Shown: in pieces, positions 1 through 4,361 of the stretch
Position numbering within the stretch: position 1 is the stretch's first letter
Layout: each line of letters starts with the position of its first letter
DNA from: Planctomycetes bacterium RBG_16_41_13
GTDB taxonomy: Bacteria > Planctomycetota > Brocadiia > Brocadiales > Brocadiaceae
Direction: 5' to 3'
NCBI GenBank assembly: GCA_001828295.1
Contig: MHYI01000027.1
Location: forward strand, 1-9,296
Length of the DNA: 9,296 nucleotides
Notes under the pieces: model-generated
Told to the model about the DNA's origin: nothing
The model's database searches: none
The model's input: only the letters and a program-made list of their open reading frames with translations
Position numbers and translations under genes: made by a program

Positions 1-2
1 AT

Positions 3-125
3 TGGAGCGGTTTTCTGCATGAATGTGCCAGGCAAAAAGGTTTTTATCAGGTTACATTGGCTATGAAATCCAGGGTATCTCAGGCGACCATCAGTAACCT
101 TGAAAAGGTGGAAAAAGATGTGTGA
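3..125 (+). pseudogene. Probable remnant of an XRE-family helix-turn-helix regulator
   Basis: The plus-strand frame beginning at position 3 is open to a TGA at 123-125. Its peptide runs from LHECARQKGFYQ through VTLAMKSRVSQ to ATISNLEKVEKDV. The spacing of R, Q, LA, VSQ, IS and LE fits helices 1 to 4 of a Cro/C1-type (XRE) DNA-binding domain, whose usual pattern is R..KG.sQ..lA...gvsq..iS.lE. The reading frame stops just after the recognition helix, where family members normally continue with a P-s-l-e-t-l-like helix. I could not find that continuation in the other two frames, so this looks like a truncated or decayed gene and not a simple one-base frameshift. The 5' part lies outside the window. 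The call rests on motif spacing over about 35 residues only. Confidence 0.4.
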
Positions 126-449
126 TGTATGAGGAGCGACAAAAGACTTTTCTTCGTGGTATTGAACATTATTGACATCGGAGTATTCATCAAAAATCGT
201 GCATTGAAAAATATTTGGCAACTATTCAGCGCAATATATTTAAACCACCGAAACAAGACTCGCTCCCAAGCTCCTGTTTATTCGGCAGACAGGTAATTAC
301 CCAGGAAACTCTGTTTTTGGCGAGGATTTGATTTAACATCTCATTAAAAACCGGAGTTTCCCGAATAAGTGTGCTCCCAAACTGAAGTTTGGGGACAAGT
401 CGCTGTTTGATGGTAATGTTTACGCTGAATAGTTACCTTCAGATTTATA
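126..449. other. Non-coding stretch downstream of the peroxiredoxin gene
   Basis: I see no convincing gene here. A 55-codon plus-strand frame (129-296) has no ribosome site and no recognisable domain. The only structure I can support is the palindrome at 376-393, listed separately. A related but broken sequence (CTCCCAAGCTCCTGTTT) begins near 262. The stretch may be the decayed remainder of the gene at 3-125. Confidence 0.5.
376..393. repeat. Short palindrome downstream of the peroxiredoxin gene
   Basis: CCCAAACT and AGTTTGGG form a perfect 8-bp inverted repeat separated by only GA. It lies 56 nt past the peroxiredoxin stop codon. There is no T-run after it on either strand, so it is not a classic intrinsic terminator. 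It could protect the 3' end of the transcript or be one copy of a dispersed palindromic repeat. Confidence 0.55.
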
Positions 450-971
450 TTAACCCTTACCCAAGGTCTTCTTTCCTGGTTTCCATTCAACAGGACAAAG
501 TTCTCCGGTCTGTAAAGCATTGAGTACTCTAAGAATCTCTTCGACACTTCTCCCAACGCCCAGATCATGAACGAGTTGGTATTTTATTTTTCCTTCAGGA
601 TCAATAATAAATGTGCCCCTTAACGCGATACCTTTATCCTCAAGCAACACTCCATATTTTCTTGAGACTTCTTTTGTGATATCACTGAGCAGCGGGTAAT
701 TAAGTTTCCCAAGATCCTTAAGCCAAGCCTTGTGTGAGAATACGCTGTCAATGCTTACCCCAAATACCTGGGCATTGAGCGATTTAAAATCTCCGTCTTT
801 CTTTGAAAATTCCGTTATTTCCGTTGGACAAATAAAGGTAAAATCCAGGGGATAGAAAAATAGCACCACCCATTTACCCTTATAATTATCCAGACTAAAA
901 TCCTCAAATTTTTCACCCACAACACCTTGTAGTGTAAAACAAGGTGCACATTGTCCTACTTGTATACCCAT
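450..971 (-). CDS. Typical 2-Cys peroxiredoxin (AhpC/TSA family)
   Basis: A 173-residue cytosolic thiol peroxidase that would reduce hydrogen peroxide and organic hydroperoxides. The peroxidatic cysteine is C48 in PLDFTFICPTE, preceded by the family's P41 and T45. The resolving cysteine is C159 in GELCPVEWKPG. Both are present, so the typical 2-Cys mechanism with an inter-subunit disulfide is expected, reduced by thioredoxin or an AhpF-like partner not in the window. The C-terminus stops at KKTLGKG and lacks the YF tail, and no GGLG loop is seen, so an over-oxidation-resistant enzyme is likely. An extra CAPC pair (C8, C11) near the N-terminus is unusual. The ATG at 971 follows a strong GGAGGG ribosome site at about 976-981. 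The gene has its own promoter and stands alone. Confidence 0.95.
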   Translation of the reverse strand: MGIQVGQCAPCFTLQGVVGEKFEDFSLDNYKGKWVVLFFYPLDFTFICPTEITEFSKKDGDFKSLNAQVFGVSIDSVFSHKAWLKDLGKLNYPLLSDITKEVSRKYGVLLEDKGIALRGTFIIDPEGKIKYQLVHDLGVGRSVEEILRVLNALQTGELCPVEWKPGKKTLGKG

Positions 972-1008
972 ATTTCCCTCCGTTCTTTAAAATGAAAATA
1001 TTGCCATT

Positions 1009-1023
1009 CAATAATGATTACCG
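1009..1023. promoter_or_regulatory. Possible Fur/PerR-type operator in the peroxiredoxin leader
   Basis: The 15-mer CAATAATGATTACCG has the palindromic core TAATnATTA at its centre. That core matches the middle of the 7-1-7 box bound by PerR and other Fur-family regulators, but the outer three bases on each side do not match. It sits right at the predicted transcription start of the peroxiredoxin gene, where a repressor would block initiation. AT-rich palindromes arise easily by chance, so this is only a candidate. Confidence 0.25.
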
Positions 1024-1051
1024 ATTATATAGCGCTGAATGTGAAAATCAA
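1024..1051 (-). promoter_or_regulatory. Sigma-70-type promoter of the peroxiredoxin gene
   Basis: On the minus strand TTGATT (1051-1046) and TATAAT (1029-1024) are separated by 16 bp. Transcription would start near 1017, leaving a leader of about 45 nt that carries the strong ribosome site of the downstream gene. Confidence 0.55.
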
Positions 1052-1065
1052 GTAATATTTCGCTG

Positions 1066-1443
1066 TTATTTTTTTATTACGAAAAAGGTCAACGCCATTA
1101 CTTGAAAAACAATGGCTAATAATAGATAGGAATGAACATCTCCGTTACGGTGAAGGTAGGCAAAAATGAGGGAGCCAAATACAAAACACTGTATTACAGA
1201 GGCCATGATTGGTAACCAGGAAGCGGGTTCATAGGTAAGACTACGGTTAATATTCTTTACTTCGCGTAATATCGATTCCAGGACATAGTCATTTTCTTCA
1301 CATTTTTCTTCCGTTTTTGTTTGGCCGGCAAGGCAAGCGCCGCAGATTACCGTTCCTCCTTCCTGATACAACGCATTTCCTGATTCAATATCAATTTTGG
1401 AAAGACTTCTTTTGCAGTTGGCACATACTCTGATTTCTAACAT
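1066..1443 (-). CDS. Small zinc-ribbon membrane protein of unknown function
   Basis: I do not recognise this 125-residue protein as a named family. Its N-terminus carries two CxxC knuckles, C7-A-N-C10 and C34-G-A-C37, spaced like a zinc ribbon. A further unpaired cysteine is C48. A charged linker (about 42-72) follows. Two hydrophobic segments at about 76-97 and 104-123 should be membrane helices joined by a short HRNGDVH loop. The protein ends in KK. The likely topology is a cytosolic metal-binding head on a two-helix anchor, but this is inferred. The ATG at 1443 has no clear ribosome site, yet it must be used or lie further upstream, because the first CxxC begins at residue 7. It is 94 bp upstream of the peroxiredoxin gene, which has its own promoter, so co-function is not implied. 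Confidence 0.7.
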   Translation of the reverse strand: MLEIRVCANCKRSLSKIDIESGNALYQEGGTVICGACLAGQTKTEEKCEENDYVLESILREVKNINRSLTYEPASWLPIMASVIQCFVFGSLIFAYLHRNGDVHSYLLLAIVFQVMALTFFVIKK

Positions 1444-1473
1444 ACGGAATTAATTATTCGAAAGGTTTTCATA

Positions 1474-1534
1474 TTTTGTAACAATTTAGTTTTTTGAAAA
1501 AGACTCAAGTGTTACCAAAAAACTAAAATGTTAC
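1474..1534. repeat. Long inverted repeat built from the GTAACA..TTTAG motif
   Basis: GTAACAATTTAGTTTTTT (1478-1495) and AAAAAACTAAAATGTTAC (1517-1534) are complementary at 17 of 18 positions, with a 21-nt loop. The loop end holds another version of the motif on the minus strand (GGTAACACTTGAGT, from 1516). No T-run follows the stem on either strand, so a simple intrinsic terminator is unlikely. The left arm with its flank (1474-1500) matches 9209-9235 at 25 of 27 bases. Confidence 0.8.
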
Positions 1535-1559
1535 CTAAACTGGCATAGCCAGCATTTCT

Positions 1560-1629
1560 CAATCCTCAGTCCTCAATCTGCAATCCTCAATCTGCCGACT
1601 GCCGATTGCCGACTGTAGATTGTAGCTTG
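1560..1629. repeat. Degenerate heptanucleotide tandem array
   Basis: Ten consecutive 7-mers can be read without a gap: CAATCCT, CAGTCCT, CAATCTG, CAATCCT, CAATCTG, CCGACTG, CCGATTG, CCGACTG, TAGATTG, TAGCTTG. The unit drifts from a CAATCTG type to a CCGACTG type to a TAGATTG type while period seven is kept exactly. No reading frame is associated with it. Confidence 0.85.
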
Positions 1630-1640
1630 CAGAAGGGACA

Positions 1641-1675
1641 ATTAAATATTTTGCCAAAAAATGCAAAGAAATTAC
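1641..1675 (-). repeat. Composite intergenic repeat, copy A (two conserved blocks)
   Basis: Read on the minus strand this holds GTAATTTCTTTGCA (1675-1662), one spacer base, then TTTTTGGCAAAATATTTAAT (1660-1641). Both blocks recur without mismatch on the plus strand at 9130-9143 and 9167-9186. There they have the same order, but 23 bases lie between them. It lies downstream of the response-regulator stop, next to the heptad array. Confidence 0.8.
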
Positions 1676-1705
1676 CGATAAGGTACTAAATTGTTGCCAT
1701 CTTTT

Positions 1706-3067
1706 TTATTTCAAGTGGTAAAGGTCTAGCTTTCTATAAAGAGTTCTTTCGCCAATCCCAAGCATTCTGGCGGCTTCTTCTCTATTGCCTCCCACACTGG
1801 CTAATGTGCATTTAATGAGTTCTATTTCTGCATCCTCCATAGTCATTCCCGCCATCAAACCATGAGAGACTGGCATCTCGTCGCTCTTTTTTTCGATATG
1901 ATCGGGCAGGTCTTCAACATCTAAATATTTTTTCGTGGTAATAACTACCATGCTTTCTATGCAATTCTTTAGTTCTCTGATATTGCCCGGCCAATGGTAT
2001 CTTAATAATATTTTTCTGGCTTCAGGGGTAATTTGCAAAATTTCCTTACTATATAATCTGGAAAATTCACGAATAAATGTGTCAATGAGCAATGGAATAT
2101 CTTCAAGCCGTTCGCGGAGAGGAGGCAGTTTTATGCGAATAACATTTAATCTGAAGTACAGGTCTTCCCTGAATTTTCCTTCTTTTATAAGATTTCCAAG
2201 TTCCTGATTCGTGGCAGCTATTAAGCGCACATCTACTTCAATGGATTCGTTGCTGCCGATGCGCGTAAGCACCCCGTCTTCTAACACACGCAACAGTTTT
2301 GCTTGTGCGGAAAGAGGCATGTCGCCTATTTCATCAAGAAAGAAAGTGCCGCGGTGTGCGTATTCAAACTTCCCCTTCCGCTGATACAACGCCCCGGTAA
2401 ATGATCCTTTTTCATGTCCGAACAATTCGCTTTCTAGAATATTTTCCGGAATAGCGGCAGAATTAAGGATTACCAAAGGATTATGCTTCCTCAGGCTGTT
2501 ATTATGTATGGTTTTTGCTATCAGTTCCTTCCCTGTGCCGCTTTCCCCGGTAATCAATACGGTGGCATTCGTTCCGGAAATCTGATTTACCATGGTCAAT
2601 ACCTTTTGCATACTGGCGCTGTTGCCAATAATTCCTGTAAGGCCATATTTTTCATCAAGCTGTTTCTGGAGCAATATGTTATTTCTAACCAGATTTTGTT
2701 TTTCAACGAGTTTATTAATTTCTGCGCGCAGATGGTTAATATTAATTGGTTTCAGAAGAAAGGTAGCGGCGCCTTTTCGCATGGCATCAACGGCAGTTTC
2801 AACAGTGCCGTATCCTGTTATCAAAATAATTTCCGCTTCAGGCAATTTTTCCTTAGTCGCTTTAAGAATTTCCATGCCGCTGAAATCATGCATAATCAGG
2901 TCGGTAATTACGACGTCTATCTCTTCCGTTTCAATAATCTTCAAACCCTCTTTGCCACTGGTAGCAACAATACATTTATATCCTACCTTTTGTATTGCTT
3001 CCGCCGTAGCATTTGCATGTTCTTCGTTATCATCGATGATCAGAATTGTTGTATTATACTTAGACAT
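1706..3067 (-). CDS. NtrC-family sigma-54-dependent response regulator
   Basis: A 453-residue transcription activator with the three classic modules. The receiver (about 1-120) has the acidic pair D12/D13, phospho-acceptor D56, T84 and K106. The AAA+ domain (about 145-385) has Walker A GESGTGKE (174-181), Walker B GTFFLDEIG (240-248), the sensor-I stretch AATN (284-287) and FREDLYFRLNV (299-309), which should hold the arginine finger. The sigma-54 contact loop reads GSFTGA (221-226) instead of the usual GAFTGA. A Fis-type helix-turn-helix ends the protein (GGNREEAARMLGIGERTLYRKL). Phosphorylation by the adjacent kinase should drive ring assembly and ATP-dependent opening of sigma-54 promoters. 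The ATG at 3067 overlaps the kinase stop by 8 nt, which indicates translational coupling. Its targets cannot be read from the window, and I saw no convincing -24/-12 site here. Confidence 0.95.
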   Translation of the reverse strand: MSKYNTTILIIDDNEEHANATAEAIQKVGYKCIVATSGKEGLKIIETEEIDVVITDLIMHDFSGMEILKATKEKLPEAEIILITGYGTVETAVDAMRKGAATFLLKPININHLRAEINKLVEKQNLVRNNILLQKQLDEKYGLTGIIGNSASMQKVLTMVNQISGTNATVLITGESGTGKELIAKTIHNNSLRKHNPLVILNSAAIPENILESELFGHEKGSFTGALYQRKGKFEYAHRGTFFLDEIGDMPLSAQAKLLRVLEDGVLTRIGSNESIEVDVRLIAATNQELGNLIKEGKFREDLYFRLNVIRIKLPPLRERLEDIPLLIDTFIREFSRLYSKEILQITPEARKILLRYHWPGNIRELKNCIESMVVITTKKYLDVEDLPDHIEKKSDEMPVSHGLMAGMTMEDAEIELIKCTLASVGGNREEAARMLGIGERTLYRKLDLYHLK

Positions 3068-3875
3068 TTTCGAGGTTTATGGGTAATTGTATGGTAAAAT
3101 TTGTACCTTTGCCTTCATGGCTTTGAACGCTAATTGTGCCTCTGTGTTCTTCTATAATTCTTTTCGTAGTAGGAAGCCCGAGCCCGGTGCCGGCAGTTTT
3201 TGTAGAATAGTACACTTGAAAGATTTTATTGAGCGAATCGTTGGAAATGCCATGGCCTGTATCTGTGATATCTATTTGTACCGACTTTTTTATTTTTGAG
3301 GTTCGAATCATAAGTTCCCCTCCGTGTTCCATAGCCTGCTGCGCGTTGATAATAATATTAAGAAAGGCTTGTTTTATAAGTTTACTGTCAATATAACATA
3401 AAGGCAAACCAGGATGATAGCTTTTAAGAACAACGACATTTTTTTGTTTGATTTCCGGTGTTGCAAAGTTGATTACTTCATCTAGAATTTCATTAACATC
3501 ACAGTATTCTAATTCCAGTTTTTGTCCTTTGGCAAACCGGAGAAAATCATTCAGGATTTCTTCTAATCTTAGTGCTTCTTTCTGGATAATCTCTATTTTT
3601 CTATAAACTTTCCGGGTGTCGTCTCCTGAAGCGCCAATGATATTTTGCAGGTCTTCTTTTAGAAGTTGTAGGTGAATGTTTAGGGTGCTTAGCGGGTTTT
3701 TAATCTCATGGGCAAGTCCCCCTGCCAATGTACCGGCAAACGCCAATCGTTCAGAATCAATCGTGCGTTTTTCCAGTTCTTTTGTTTTACGAATTATCCC
3801 CCTGTTATAATAGTAATATGCTAACGGAACTACGATTATTACAGACGCAATAGCACCGGTCAGATATTGAATCAC
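3060..3875 (-). CDS. Membrane-anchored sensor histidine kinase without a sensor domain
   Basis: A 271-residue kinase with one N-terminal hydrophobic segment (about 4-24) followed directly by the dimerisation domain, with phospho-acceptor H56 in LAHEIKNPLS. The ATP-binding domain shows the N box around N177 (FLNIIINAQQAM), the G1 box DTGHGI (205-210), the F box IFQVYYSTK and the G2 box GTGLGL (229-234). There is no periplasmic, PAS or HAMP region, so the signal must come through the membrane helix or a partner protein. It should phosphorylate D56 of the overlapping regulator. The GTG at 3875 has no ribosome site and lies only 9 bases past the T-run of the cold-shock gene terminator. The same frame stays open upstream through the terminator, so the true start is uncertain. 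It probably relies on read-through or on an unrecognised start. Confidence 0.92.
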   Translation of the reverse strand: MIQYLTGAIASVIIVVPLAYYYYNRGIIRKTKELEKRTIDSERLAFAGTLAGGLAHEIKNPLSTLNIHLQLLKEDLQNIIGASGDDTRKVYRKIEIIQKEALRLEEILNDFLRFAKGQKLELEYCDVNEILDEVINFATPEIKQKNVVVLKSYHPGLPLCYIDSKLIKQAFLNIIINAQQAMEHGGELMIRTSKIKKSVQIDITDTGHGISNDSLNKIFQVYYSTKTAGTGLGLPTTKRIIEEHRGTISVQSHEGKGTNFTIQLPINLENV

Positions 3876-3884
3876 TTTTTTAAT

Positions 3885-3930
3885 AAAAAAAAGAGCCAGG
3901 AAGATGGCTGAATTTGCTTCCTCCCGGCTC
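3885..3930 (-). terminator. Intrinsic terminator of the cold-shock gene
   Basis: On the minus strand GAGCC, a 3-nt bulge and AGGAAG pair with CTTCCT and GGCTC around a loop of about 13 nt. Eight consecutive T residues follow directly (3892-3885). It begins 24 nt past the cold-shock stop codon. The kinase GTG lies just beyond the T-run, so this terminator also controls how much transcript enters the two-component genes. Confidence 0.85.
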
Positions 3931-3954
3931 GTTAAATGATATTTTATATATTTT

Positions 3955-4161
3955 TTAAGAAGCTACGCGATTAACTTTTTGGGCTTGCAGACCTTTCGCT
4001 CCTTCGACGACTTCAAATTCCACCTTTTCTCCGTCTTCGAGTGTTTTGAATCCGTCACCGCCAATATTAGAATAGTGAACAAAGACGTCTCCTCCACCCT
4101 CTTGCTCGATAAAACCAAAACCCTTTTTTGCATCAAACCACTTAACCTTGCCAATCGCCAT
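3955..4161 (-). CDS. Cold-shock domain protein (CspA family)
   Basis: A 68-residue single-domain RNA and single-stranded DNA binding protein, the normal length for bacterial Csp proteins. RNP1 is KGFGFI (13-18) and RNP2 is VFVHY (26-30), with the surface aromatics W8, F15, F17, F27 and H29 in place. Such proteins melt mRNA secondary structure and act as RNA chaperones and anti-terminators. Which Csp paralogue this is cannot be told. I start it at the ATG at 4161 because [10 protein letters not shown] is the family N-terminus and AAGGAG lies 9 nt upstream. An in-frame ATG at 4194 would add 11 residues without support. A long leader and a strong terminator frame it as a single-gene unit, and it sits directly downstream of pnp, another gene linked to cold growth in E. 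coli. Confidence 0.95.
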   Translation of the reverse strand: MAIGKVKWFDAKKGFGFIEQEGGGDVFVHYSNIGGDGFKTLEDGEKVEFEVVEGAKGLQAQKVNRVAS

Positions 4162-4344
4162 TATCTCATTCTCCTTATATTTAATACTTACCACTTTAAA
4201 AAAACGAACAAACTTAGCAACATTTTACTTTACCGTACGGTTCTACATCCTCCTAAAAAGATAAAAAAGATATAAAATAGATATATTATTTGTTTACAGA
4301 ATCTCTAATACGTCCTCCTTTTTGAAATGTTCCCAAATATTATA
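4162..4344 (-). promoter_or_regulatory. Promoter and long 5' leader of the cold-shock gene
   Basis: A perfect TATAAT at 4344-4339 (minus strand) lies just after the pnp stop codon. The -35 region is weak (AGTTAA or GTTAAA at 17 or 16 bp). Transcription from about 4332 would give a leader near 170 nt, similar to the long leader of E. coli cspA. The leader holds three purine-rich ribosome-site-like tracts: GGAGG at 4318-4314, AGGAGG at 4254-4249 directly followed by ATGTAG, and the real AAGGAG before the gene. It also holds the palindrome ACCGTACGGT (4232-4241). No other gene is seen in this gap. Confidence 0.5.
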
Positions 4345-4361
4345 CCCAATTTTAGTTAATT

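Noticed and set aside
129..296. 55-codon plus-strand frame after the helix-turn-helix remnant
   Set aside because: No ribosome site, no recognisable motif, and length expected by chance in AT-rich DNA.
258..323. CTCGC...GCGAG long-range inverted repeat
   Set aside because: Only five base pairs are complementary over a 56-base loop, which is expected by chance.
344..568. 74-codon minus-strand frame
   Set aside because: It overlaps the peroxiredoxin gene in another frame, and its tail runs through a palindrome and non-coding DNA. No domain or ribosome site.
1540..1580. TGGCA in the left gap as a possible sigma-54 promoter
   Set aside because: No GC element at the required spacing. The TGGCA is explained by the small palindrome CTGGC-ATA-GCCAG (1540-1552).
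1560..1629. CRISPR array
   Set aside because: The repeats are contiguous degenerate 7-mers with no spacers and no cas genes nearby.
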